A DNA stretch of 7,693 bases, from NCBI GenBank assembly GCA_938034165.1, contig CALHKP010000061.1:1-7693 (forward strand), in the 5' to 3' direction. The notes under the pieces were generated by a model that saw only the letters and a list, made by a program, of their open reading frames with translations, was not told the DNA's origin and ran no database searches. The position numbers and the translations under genes are program-made. The stretch is from an uncultured Clostridia bacterium (GTDB lineage: Bacteria > Bacillota > Clostridia > Peptostreptococcales > Anaerovoracaceae). Shown here piece by piece: positions 1 through 5,404 of the stretch. Within the stretch, counting starts at the first letter, position 1. Each line of letters begins with the position of its first letter.

Positions 1-703
1 GCACATGACCGAAGAAGACGTACGGTCATGGAACGCATTGTATCAAGGTCGCCCGTCAGCGCGAGAAGGTAATATGCTGATGCGCGAATGGTGGCAGTAT
101 TACGACCGTAAGGACTATGACAACGGGATTTTGAAGTTTGATATCGTGATATTGTCGGTCGATGCCGCGTTCAAAGACGAAAAACAGAACGACTATGTAG
201 CAATAGAGGTCTGGGCGAGGAAAGGCGCAAAGATATACTTGCTCGACCTGATAAATGAACACCTGAATTTTCCTGATACCATGCGGAAAATAAGGGTGAC
301 GAAGGCAAAATATCCCGAAAGCTATGTAACTCTTATAGAAGACAAGGCAAACGGCACGGGAATCATCCAGATGTTAAAGCACGAGGTCATGGGCATCATT
401 CCGGTAACGCCTGATGCGTCCAAAGAAGCGCGAGTGAACGCTATAGCGCCGCTTGTGGAGGCCGGAAATGTGTATCTGCCGCGTGATAAGGGCTTTACAT
501 TCAAGTTTGTAGACCAGTGTGCATCGTTTCCGAACGGTAAGCACGACGACATGGTGGACAGCATGTCTCAGGCGGTCATAAGGCTTGCCTTTGGCCGGAC
601 TATGAGGAAAATAGAGCGGTCGGCAAAGCGAGGGGAACGCTTTTTCAGCTTACCAAAGAAGGAAAAGAAGACAGGGAGAGGAGATAAGATACATGTTATC
701 TAA
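1..703 (+). CDS. terL: Terminase large subunit, C-terminal nuclease domain (5' partial)
   Basis: The large terminase is the packaging motor: an N-terminal ATPase pumps DNA through the portal and a C-terminal RNase H-like nuclease cuts the concatemer. Only the end of the motor and the nuclease are present. The reading frame is open to the left edge (first whole codon at 2), so the ATG at 5 is an internal Met. Numbering from that Met, the linker motif WNALYQGRPSAREGN (9-23) is typical of the ATPase-nuclease junction. SVDAAF (51-56), IEDKANGTG (111-119) and FPNGKHDDMVD (175-185) carry the expected metal-binding acids: D53, E112 or D113, and D181/D182. The basic tail (about 200-230) may contact DNA or the portal. 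It overlaps the next gene by 11 bases. The family assignment is secure; the exact catalytic residues are inferred from motif position. Confidence 0.95.
   Translation, partial: HMTEEDVRSWNALYQGRPSAREGNMLMREWWQYYDRKDYDNGILKFDIVILSVDAAFKDEKQNDYVAIEVWARKGAKIYLLDLINEHLNFPDTMRKIRVTKAKYPESYVTLIEDKANGTGIIQMLKHEVMGIIPVTPDASKEARVNAIAPLVEAGNVYLPRDKGFTFKFVDQCASFPNGKHDDMVDSMSQAVIRLAFGRTMRKIERSAKRGERFFSLPKKEKKTGRGDKIHVI
675..683 (+). promoter_or_regulatory. Ribosome binding site for the 85-aa membrane protein
   Basis: A purine-rich GGAGAGGAG inside the last codons of the terminase gene lies 9 bases before the ATG at 693. It supports that start and the 11-base gene overlap, which suggests translational coupling to terminase. 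Confidence 0.6.
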
Positions 704-950
704 CATCATACTGGTAATATTGGGACTCTATACGGTATTGAGTCCTTTTTTAATAATTTACGGCATAAAGCTGGGTTTTAAGATGGCGCAAAGACCGGAA
801 GAAACGGCAGCAGAACCGGTCATAAAACTGCCGAAACGCAAGAAAACGCCTCAGATGTCGGAAGAAGTCAAAAGAGGCTTCGATATCTTGCATAACATTG
901 ATATTTACGATGGTACTTCTAATGGACAGAAGGAGATAAGGCATGAATAG
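693..950 (+). CDS. Small single-pass membrane protein of unknown function
   Basis: I do not recognise a family. The 85-aa product opens with a strongly hydrophobic stretch (about residues 5-26, NIILVILGLYTVLSPFLIIY region) without early charged residues. A basic, polar tail follows, with K/R clusters at 45-51 (IKLPKRK) and a mixed-charge C-terminus. By the positive-inside rule the N-terminus would face out and the tail would be cytoplasmic. It overlaps terminase by 11 bases and the portal gene by 8, so it is probably co-translated with both. Its place between terminase and portal is unusual for a lysis gene. A holin-like or membrane-anchoring role is possible, but nothing in the sequence proves either. 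The gene call is supported by its RBS and by the tiling overlaps. Confidence 0.8.
   Translation: MLSNIILVILGLYTVLSPFLIIYGIKLGFKMAQRPEETAAEPVIKLPKRKKTPQMSEEVKRGFDILHNIDIYDGTSNGQKEIRHE
930..935 (+). promoter_or_regulatory. Ribosome binding site for the portal gene
   Basis: AAGGAG sits 7 bases upstream of the ATG at 943, inside the end of the 85-aa gene. The surrounding 12 bases (AAGGAGATAAGG, 930-941) are identical to those before the capsid gene at 3541-3552. Confidence 0.75.
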
Positions 951-2625
951 TCCTGAAAGCAATAAATTTTGGAGACGATACGAACAGGGTATCGACTATA
1001 TACGGAAAAAAAGCCTTGTAAACAGGACAAACAGGTGTTGGAACTTCTATGCTGGTAAACAGTGGGAAGGGATTCAAAGCGGCAATGAAGAGTTGCCGTT
1101 TTTAAATTTCATTAAACCTACGATAAAGCATAAGGTTTCGACCGTTTCACAGAATAACATGGTGGCAAACTACTCAGATGCGGAAGGTCGTGAAGAACTT
1201 GCGGACTTTTACAAGCAGTGCAATACGATGTTTTCCGCCTGTTGGGAGCGAGCAAACGAAGACCTTGAACTTTGGGCGACGATGAAGGAAGCTGCTGTTA
1301 CAGGCGACGGCATTCAGTATTTTGGAACTGAAGATGTCGGTGATATGCAGAGAATCCCTAATACATCAGTCCTGTACGGTGACGAATCGCAGCCGAACAT
1401 ACAGCTTCAACCCTACATAATCATACATGAACGATTGCCTGTAGGGGCAATAAAGCGGATGGCAAAAGAAAACGGGCTGCCACAAGAGGAAATAGATCAG
1501 ATCGTATCAGATCAGGAAATGGAGAATTTTGTTGGTAATCGTGATGAGGTGGAGGAAAACAGCAAGTCAGACGAAGCCAAAGCAACATGTATTATCCACT
1601 TTGAGAAAAAAGACGGGATTGTATATGTGGCAAGGGCGACACGATCAGTTGTTTTCCAGCCGGAAGAGCCAATAGCCGTAACGAATCCAGATGGCTCAAT
1701 GGGTAACGGCTTGACACTTTACCCGCTTGTAAAGATTTCATGGGAAGATTACCCGAACTCTGCGAGAGGTCTGTCAGAAGTTGAACAGCTGATACCGAAT
1801 CAGCTTGAAATAAATAAGACGCTGGCAAGGCGCAGCATGATTATCAAGCTGACAGCATATCCGAGGATAGCGTATGACGGTACAGTCATTATGAATCCTG
1901 AAGACCTTGACAAAGTCGGGGTTCCGATAGAAATGCAGTCAGGCGGGGTGCAGAGCATAAATCAGGCTATAGCCTATCTGAATCCTGCTCAAAGCAACGG
2001 TGATCCTAAGAATTATGCCGATGATCTCTTGAGCCTGTCTCAGGAGCTTTCGGGTAGCGGTGAAACGTCTATGGGTAATATCAATCCTAATAGAGTAGCC
2101 GCAAGCGCCATTATCGCCATACGAGATCAGGCAGCATTACCACTCAATGAACAGGTGGCGAAGATGAAGACCTTCGTTGAAGATATGGCACGCCTTTGGA
2201 TTGAAATGTGGGCGGTATATAATCCGAACGGTATGGACGTACTCGTTGAAAAGACTGACGAACTTACCGGCGAGAAGTATCAGGAACTTGAGAAGATGTC
2301 GAAAAAAGACTTTGATGCAATGAAGCCTGATATCAGGGTGGATACTTCACAGGATAACCCGTGGACGAAGGAAGCTGAGCAAAACTGGCTTGATAACGTC
2401 CTTGAAAAACAGTACATCACTTTCGAGGAATATATCAAGGTATCACCAGATCACGGCATTGTGCCGAAAAATAAGATGGAGTCGCTCATGGAAGAGCGAA
2501 AAGCAGAAGAACAAAGACAGATGGCTATGGAGGGCGGCATGCTTCAGCAAACGGAAGGTGAGGCAATGGCGCAGGCTACAGCCGCATGGGAGGAACAAGA
2601 TGGTAATCAACAAGAGACAATGTAG
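943..2625 (+). CDS. Portal protein
   Basis: The portal forms the dodecameric ring at one capsid vertex through which DNA is packaged and ejected. It nucleates procapsid assembly and docks terminase and adaptor. Supporting features are the 560-aa length, the position directly after terminase and before scaffold and coat, and an N-terminal region (about 28-80) with NRCWNFYAGKQW and LPFLNFIKPTI followed by a conserved-looking VSQNNMVANYSD. This layout is typical of P22-type and related Firmicutes phage portals. A central region (about 285-410) holds the ELSGSGETSMGN and NRVAASAIIAIRDQAA segments, which likely line the wing/stem. The C-terminus (about 515-560) is a Glu/Gln-rich helical tail, as often seen at the crown/barrel end. 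There is no signal peptide or frameshift. It overlaps the next gene by 26 bases. The portal call is firm; the P22-type subclass is inference. Confidence 0.9.
   Translation: MNSPESNKFWRRYEQGIDYIRKKSLVNRTNRCWNFYAGKQWEGIQSGNEELPFLNFIKPTIKHKVSTVSQNNMVANYSDAEGREELADFYKQCNTMFSACWERANEDLELWATMKEAAVTGDGIQYFGTEDVGDMQRIPNTSVLYGDESQPNIQLQPYIIIHERLPVGAIKRMAKENGLPQEEIDQIVSDQEMENFVGNRDEVEENSKSDEAKATCIIHFEKKDGIVYVARATRSVVFQPEEPIAVTNPDGSMGNGLTLYPLVKISWEDYPNSARGLSEVEQLIPNQLEINKTLARRSMIIKLTAYPRIAYDGTVIMNPEDLDKVGVPIEMQSGGVQSINQAIAYLNPAQSNGDPKNYADDLLSLSQELSGSGETSMGNINPNRVAASAIIAIRDQAALPLNEQVAKMKTFVEDMARLWIEMWAVYNPNGMDVLVEKTDELTGEKYQELEKMSKKDFDAMKPDIRVDTSQDNPWTKEAEQNWLDNVLEKQYITFEEYIKVSPDHGIVPKNKMESLMEERKAEEQRQMAMEGGMLQQTEGEAMAQATAAWEEQDGNQQETM
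2588..2593 (+). promoter_or_regulatory. Ribosome binding site that fixes the start of the zinc-finger gene
   Basis: GGGAGG lies 6 bases before the ATG at 2600 within the 3' end of the portal gene. It favours that ATG over the in-frame ATG far upstream at 2390, which would create a 236-base overlap with the portal gene. Confidence 0.7.
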
Positions 2626-2788
2626 CGCCTGTAAGGGCGAAATGCTTTTAGATCACGTGGAGGAACGCGAAGGTGTAAAAACAATGTTTTACGCTTGCGT
2701 GAATCCGAATTGTAAAGAACACGGTAAGGCTTATAGCCTTACGGGTAAAGAACAGGAAGCACAAATAAAGCCAAAAGAGCGAGTTTAG
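2600..2788 (+). CDS. Small four-cysteine zinc-finger-like protein
   Basis: The predicted product is 62 aa. Four cysteines are arranged as C8-X2-C11-X21-C33-X4-C38, with the second pair in the context YACVNPNCKEHG. Such pairs normally bind one structural zinc ion. The spacing is close to that of the Ogr/Delta family of phage late-gene activators (C-X2-C-X22-C-X4-C, with CQNxNC at the second pair). That comparison is from memory and the rest of the chain is not obviously similar, so regulation is only a hypothesis. A generic zinc ribbon with a structural or DNA-binding role is equally possible. The start is set by GGGAGG at 2588-2593 and the gene overlaps portal by 26 bases. The frame upstream of 2600 is a shadow of the portal gene. 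The stop codon lies in the loop of a terminator hairpin. Confidence 0.75.
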   Translation: MVINKRQCSACKGEMLLDHVEEREGVKTMFYACVNPNCKEHGKAYSLTGKEQEAQIKPKERV

Positions 2789-2802
2789 CAACTCGCTTTT
2801 TT
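2773..2802 (+). terminator. Rho-independent terminator between portal block and scaffold
   Basis: A perfect 8-bp stem, AGCGAGTT (2778-2785) with AACTCGCT (2790-2797), closes a 4-base loop TAGC and runs into TTTTTT (2797-2802). An A-run before the stem (2773-2776) could pair with the T-run, so it may also work from the other strand. The TAG of the zinc-finger gene occupies the loop, so a ribosome finishing that gene would cover the upstream arm. The capsid genes start 25 bases later with no clear new promoter, so partial readthrough or antitermination is likely. Confidence 0.8.
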
Positions 2803-2813
2803 AATAAAAAAAT

Positions 2814-2819
2814 AAGGAG
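2814..2819 (+). promoter_or_regulatory. Ribosome binding site for the scaffold gene
   Basis: AAGGAG lies 8 bases before the ATG at 2828, in the A/T-rich spacer just after the terminator. Confidence 0.75.
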
Positions 2820-2827
2820 ATTGACTT

Positions 2828-3541
2828 ATGGATTTTGAAAAAACAAGCGCAGAAATGACGGAGGTCGCTGAACCGTCAACCGAAAGCGTAGAAAATCAGG
2901 AGGTCGCTGAACCTGAACAGACATCACAGGATACCACCACAGGTGGGAAGACAGAAGCAGATGCTGCCTTTGCGGAAATGCGGAGAGCCAAAGAAGCCGC
3001 CGAGAGGGCGCGAGACGAGGCGCAACGAGCATTAGCCGAAAGGGAAGCACACGACAAAGCCAGACGTTCTGTACTTATGAGCATAGGAGGCAGCGAGACG
3101 GCAGATGTTGATGCCCTTGCTGAATCACTTGGAGTAGATGCAGAAGACGTACTGGCAAGCATTGATGCTGAGCAGGAGGCTGCAAAAAAGGACATGCAGA
3201 TAAAGACCCTTGAAGAGAGGGTTGAATCTCTGTCGGCTGAAAAATTGGTAAAGGAGAATATTGAGGAGCTCAAAAAACTTGATCCGAGCATAACGGATAT
3301 AAACGACCTTGGGGACGAGTTCGTGGACTATGTCAAGAAAGGTCTGTCTGTTAAACAGGCGTATTACGCAATCAAAGGAGAGGAAATTTCCACGAGAGCG
3401 ACACCGCCGAAAGCTCCGGGTAAAGTCAAGAATGAGCCTGAAGAGAAAGACTTCATTACCGAAGCCGAATGGGACGCAATGACTCCTGAGCAGCAGAAGA
3501 AAAATTGGAGGCTGGGCAAAAAGTCCATGGCTAAATGGTAA
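2828..3541 (+). CDS. Capsid scaffolding protein
   Basis: Scaffolding proteins guide coat subunits into a procapsid and then leave or are degraded. The 237-aa product fits in position (directly before the coat gene) and in character. It has an acidic, low-complexity N-terminus (1-45) and a long Ala/Arg/Glu-rich helix with coiled-coil character (about 44-80, AEMRRAKEAAERARDEA). A second helical, Leu/Glu-rich part follows (about 100-152). A Pro/Lys linker (191-205) leads to a basic, aromatic C-terminus ending KNWRLGKKSMAKW, the kind of positively charged tail that binds coat protein in P22-like systems. Scaffolds share little sequence, so the call rests on context and composition. Residues 11-16 and 24-29 repeat (T/Q)EVAEP, encoded by an exact 15-base repeat. 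No protease motif is visible, so it is not a fused protease-scaffold. Confidence 0.85.
   Translation: MDFEKTSAEMTEVAEPSTESVENQEVAEPEQTSQDTTTGGKTEADAAFAEMRRAKEAAERARDEAQRALAEREAHDKARRSVLMSIGGSETADVDALAESLGVDAEDVLASIDAEQEAAKKDMQIKTLEERVESLSAEKLVKENIEELKKLDPSITDINDLGDEFVDYVKKGLSVKQAYYAIKGEEISTRATPPKAPGKVKNEPEEKDFITEAEWDAMTPEQQKKNWRLGKKSMAKW
2860..2913 (+). repeat. 15-bp direct repeat within the scaffold gene
   Basis: GGAGGTCGCTGAACC occurs at 2860-2874 and again at 2899-2913, a 39-base (13-codon) period that preserves frame. It encodes the duplicated EVAEP in the acidic N-terminus. Each copy contains a GGAGG that resembles a Shine-Dalgarno core, but no ATG follows at a useful distance. Confidence 0.6.
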
Positions 3542-3555
3542 AGGAGATAAGGGAG
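3541..3555 (+). promoter_or_regulatory. Ribosome binding site region for the major capsid gene
   Basis: AAGGAG (3541-3546) begins at the last base of the scaffold stop codon and is 10 bases from the ATG at 3557. A second purine block GGGAG (3551-3555) is too close (1 base) to be the main site. The stop/RBS overlap suggests scaffold and coat translation are linked. Confidence 0.7.
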
Positions 3556-3556
3556 A

Positions 3557-4393
3557 ATGAGTGTACAAAAGTTTAAGCCTATAATTTGGGCAAAAGAGAT
3601 TGAAGAGGGTCTTGAGAGAGACTCTGTTTTTTATGAGGATTGTAATCACGAGTATGAAGGGCTCGCAGAACAGCCGGGAGATAGCATAAAAATTCTGGGA
3701 ATTGGCGAGCCTACTGTTAGGGACTTCTCTGACGGTAAACTTCATGAGCTGGATTCGCCGGAGACTATCGAGGATAACTCTATGACGATCCCGATCAATC
3801 AGGTTTGCGATTTCAACTTTTTCGTTGATGACCTTGATAAGAGGCAGACGGAGGGCAAACTTCTAGACATCTATACCAGAAAGGCGAAGCACAAGCTGCT
3901 TCAGAGAGAGGATAAGTTCATTGCGAATATGGCGCTGCACGACAACGCCTATGTATTCAATAAATCCAACTCTTCGGCAACTACGGCAGATACTATCCTT
4001 GGCATGATAGACAAGGCATATACGGCGCTACTGAAGAAAGATGTTCCTCTTACGAAGGAGGTAATTATCACGCTGGACTTCGACCATCTGGAAGTGCTTA
4101 GGACAGCTTACGAGAAGCTGGATACAAACAATTCTCAGATGATGAAGAACGGTAGAGTCGGCATGTACCACAATATCATCGTAAAGGCATCGAACAACGT
4201 TGCTGAGAACGGCGGGTATAAGTACATCCAGCTGAAGACGAGAGACGCGATCTCGTTCGTAAGACCACATATCCATCTTGAAGCATACAAGCCTGAGAAA
4301 TACTTTGGCGATGCTGTAAAGGGATATGAAATCTTTGACGGCGACCTTACGGGGCCGAACGAGATGGTAGTCATAAAGTCGAAGATAGCATAA
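3557..4393 (+). CDS. Major capsid (coat) protein, HK97-fold
   Basis: This is the shell-forming protein. The 278-aa size, the position after scaffold, and the pattern of segments fit an HK97-fold coat. There is a short N-terminal arm (1-25) and an extended E-loop-like stretch rich in charges (about 35-78, including EQPGDSIKILGIGEPTVRDF). A long amphipathic spine helix follows (about 95-130, DKRQTEGKLLDIYTRKAKHK). Alpha/beta P- and A-domain segments come next (about 145-235, VIITLDFDHLEVL and NGRVGMYHNIIVKASN). The C-terminal strand ends GPNEMVVIKSKIA. There is no long N-terminal delta-domain, as expected when scaffold is a separate gene and no maturation protease is encoded nearby. The start is supported by AAGGAG 10 bases upstream; the next gene follows after 14 bases. 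The role is firm; closeness to P22-type coat proteins is inference. Confidence 0.9.
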   Translation: MSVQKFKPIIWAKEIEEGLERDSVFYEDCNHEYEGLAEQPGDSIKILGIGEPTVRDFSDGKLHELDSPETIEDNSMTIPINQVCDFNFFVDDLDKRQTEGKLLDIYTRKAKHKLLQREDKFIANMALHDNAYVFNKSNSSATTADTILGMIDKAYTALLKKDVPLTKEVIITLDFDHLEVLRTAYEKLDTNNSQMMKNGRVGMYHNIIVKASNNVAENGGYKYIQLKTRDAISFVRPHIHLEAYKPEKYFGDAVKGYEIFDGDLTGPNEMVVIKSKIA

Positions 4394-4399
4394 GGAGGT
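4392..4399 (+). promoter_or_regulatory. Near-perfect ribosome binding site for the decoration-like gene
   Basis: AAGGAGGT overlaps the TAA of the capsid gene and is 8 bases before the ATG at 4408. It is a full anti-Shine-Dalgarno complement, the strongest in the window, consistent with a product made in amounts comparable to coat. Confidence 0.8.
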
Positions 4400-4407
4400 A
4401 ACGGATA

Positions 4408-4758
4408 ATGGCAGATAAGGACATTACGGTTGTAAAGACCGACAAACCGAACGTAGCGAAGGAGTTTGCGTTCACGTCGCTTGCGGCATCTGATAACGTA
4501 AAGATTCCTTGCAGTTTTAAGGATGAGCACACTATGCTGCTTTTCCTTGGTGGAAGTGCTGAAGCTACGGTAACGCTGAAAGCTGGCGACGGCTATGGCG
4601 CAGTGAACGACCTCACCTTTACGGTAGGGGCATCTAAGTATATGGCAATAACTATTAACTCGGCAAGATTCAAAGTCCATGAGGGCGACAATAAAGGTCT
4701 TGTTATTGCCAGCGTTTCGGCTGCATGCTCTATTGCAGTAGTTGAAGCGAGAGTTTAG
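4408..4758 (+). CDS. Probable capsid decoration / auxiliary head protein
   Basis: A 116-aa protein directly after the coat gene. It is almost all alternating hydrophobic/polar beta strands without helices or membrane segments. Examples are HTMLLFLGG (41-49), ATVTLKAGDGYGAVNDLTF (53-71), KYMAITINSARFKV (77-90) and LVIASVSAACSIAVVEARV (98-116). The pattern TVTLKAGDGYGAVNDL followed by a 'SARFKV..GDNKG' turn recurs in small proteins beside coat genes of many Firmicutes phages. A compact beta-sandwich that binds the outside of the capsid or stabilises it is the most likely role, in view of its position and very strong RBS. A head-fibre base or head-completion protein is possible. The function is inferred from context, not proved by motif. 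Confidence 0.65.
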   Translation: MADKDITVVKTDKPNVAKEFAFTSLAASDNVKIPCSFKDEHTMLLFLGGSAEATVTLKAGDGYGAVNDLTFTVGASKYMAITINSARFKVHEGDNKGLVIASVSAACSIAVVEARV

Positions 4759-4765
4759 GAGGATT

Positions 4766-4801
4766 ATGGGGGACGTATTTTCGTCCCCCAATGTTTTCTA
4801 A
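4766..4801 (+). CDS. Possible 11-codon micro-ORF over a hairpin
   Basis: ATG at 4766 opens an 11-residue frame, MGDVFSSPNVF, ending at TAA 4799-4801. A strong AGGAGG (4757-4762) overlapping the preceding stop codon lies only 3 bases before the ATG, closer than the usual 5-9. The frame spans both arms of the hairpin at 4767-4790, and its stop overlaps the AAGGAG of the adaptor gene. It could act as a leader that opens the hairpin during translation. It could equally be chance, because the hairpin alone explains the sequence. Confidence 0.2.
   Translation: MGDVFSSPNVF
4767..4798 (+). terminator. Strong hairpin, probable terminator or processing site after the capsid block
   Basis: A perfect 9-bp GC-rich stem, TGGGGGACG (4767-4775) with CGTCCCCCA (4782-4790), has a 6-base loop TATTTT. 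It is followed by a moderate U-rich stretch (ATGTTTTCT, 4791-4799). The T-tract is short and offset, so termination may be partial, or the hairpin may instead protect the 3' end of the scaffold/coat/decoration message. It marks a likely step-down in expression before the adaptor gene. Confidence 0.65.
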
Positions 4802-4805
4802 GGAG
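4800..4805 (+). promoter_or_regulatory. Ribosome binding site for the adaptor gene
   Basis: AAGGAG lies 7 bases before the ATG at 4813, just downstream of the hairpin, so the site remains free when the hairpin is folded. Confidence 0.75.
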
Positions 4806-4812
4806 AAAAACA

Positions 4813-5403
4813 ATGAATTATGGAGAATTAAAAGATCAGATACGGGATATGGGATTTTCCGATGATGCGGAGATTGAAGAGTTTGGAGAGCTTATCCCGA
4901 ACAGCATAAACAGGGCGATTGAGGAAATAAACCTGAATGTCGCACCGATAATAGAAACTTACGAGATTGAACAGGACGGAACAGGCAAAGGCCTGTTTTT
5001 TTACGACATAGAATCTCTGACGCGAGATGATAACGAAGAGATTACATTTCTTGATTTTGCAGATACTCCCGTGATGGTCGGCGATGATGTGTACCAGACA
5101 TTTAATGATTTTGAGATTGAAAACGAGAAAATCATGGTGCTGGATGGGGCACTTGAAGGGACTTTCAGGGTTTTTTATAAAAAGAAACATACACCAATAA
5201 CAACAAAAACGCCAGATACAACAGAAATAGAACTGCCGCTGAAGGCTCAGCATATGATTCCTTACTTGGCGGCGTATTACATATGGCTTGAAGATGAGCA
5301 GACAAAAGCGGTTTACTATTATAATCGCTATGAACAACTTCTTCAGGAATACCAGGCAAAAAAGGAAAAGCCTAGGGCTAGAATAGCATCAGGGGGAATT
5401 TAA
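4813..5403 (+). CDS. Head-to-tail adaptor (connector) protein
   Basis: Adaptors form a ring under the portal and give the tail its binding surface. The 196-aa product has the usual plan of such proteins. An N-terminal helical part (about 4-42, ELIPNSINRAIEEINLNVAP) is followed by a beta-rich middle (about 46-125, with DVYQTFNDFEIENEKIMV and GTFRVFYKKK). A C-terminal helical pair typical of the family comes last (about 140-182, ELPLKAQHMIPYLAAYYIWL then QTKAVYYYNRYEQLLQEYQ). The tail is basic (183-190). Position between the capsid block and a nozzle-like gene supports an equivalent of P22 gp4 or T7 gp11, though sequence alone does not prove homology. A terminator-like hairpin lies inside codons 56-63. 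The next gene starts 1 base after the stop. Confidence 0.75.
   Translation: MNYGELKDQIRDMGFSDDAEIEEFGELIPNSINRAIEEINLNVAPIIETYEIEQDGTGKGLFFYDIESLTRDDNEEITFLDFADTPVMVGDDVYQTFNDFEIENEKIMVLDGALEGTFRVFYKKKHTPITTKTPDTTEIELPLKAQHMIPYLAAYYIWLEDEQTKAVYYYNRYEQLLQEYQAKKEKPRARIASGGI
4980..5002 (+). terminator. Intragenic terminator-like hairpin
   Basis: Within the adaptor gene, AACAGGC (4980-4986) pairs perfectly with GCCTGTT (4991-4997) around AAAG. The run of seven T is 4996-5002, its first two bases being the end of the stem. By shape it is a short but complete intrinsic terminator. Translating ribosomes would normally mask it, so it may act only on untranslated transcripts (polarity). Codon choice (CTG TTT TTT) does not force this structure. 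It could be coincidence. Confidence 0.35.
5391..5396 (+). promoter_or_regulatory. Ribosome binding site for the nozzle-like gene
   Basis: AGGGGG in the last adaptor codons lies 8 bases before the ATG at 5405. It is weaker than the AGGAG sites of the capsid genes. Confidence 0.55.
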
Positions 5404-5404
5404 A

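Noticed and set aside
5..7. ATG at 5 as the true start of the terminase gene
   Set aside because: The frame is open to the left edge and the conserved ATPase-nuclease linker begins only a few residues later, so the ATPase half must lie upstream.
2390..2599. Longer N-terminus for the zinc-finger gene starting at 2390
   Set aside because: It would overlap the portal gene by 236 bases and encode a basic, low-meaning sequence. The ATG at 2600 has a well-spaced GGGAGG.
2821..2826. TTGACT as a -35 promoter element for the scaffold gene
   Set aside because: No -10-like hexamer occurs at 16-18 bases downstream, and the element overlaps the RBS-start spacer.
3125..3745. 206-codon open frame on the minus strand across scaffold and coat genes
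   Set aside because: It lies wholly antisense to well-supported genes, has no convincing domain, and its product looks like a shadow translation.
4135..4791. 218-codon open frame on the minus strand across coat and decoration genes
   Set aside because: It is antisense to two strongly supported genes, crosses the hairpin, and has no recognisable domain.
4996..5002. Programmed frameshift or transcriptional slippage at the seven-T run
   Set aside because: Both alternative frames hit stop codons within about a dozen codons, so slippage would give only truncated products.
4828..5337. 169-codon minus-strand frame opposite the adaptor gene
   Set aside because: It is a Cys/Phe/Ile-rich shadow translation with no domain; the plus strand carries a coherent adaptor with its own RBS.
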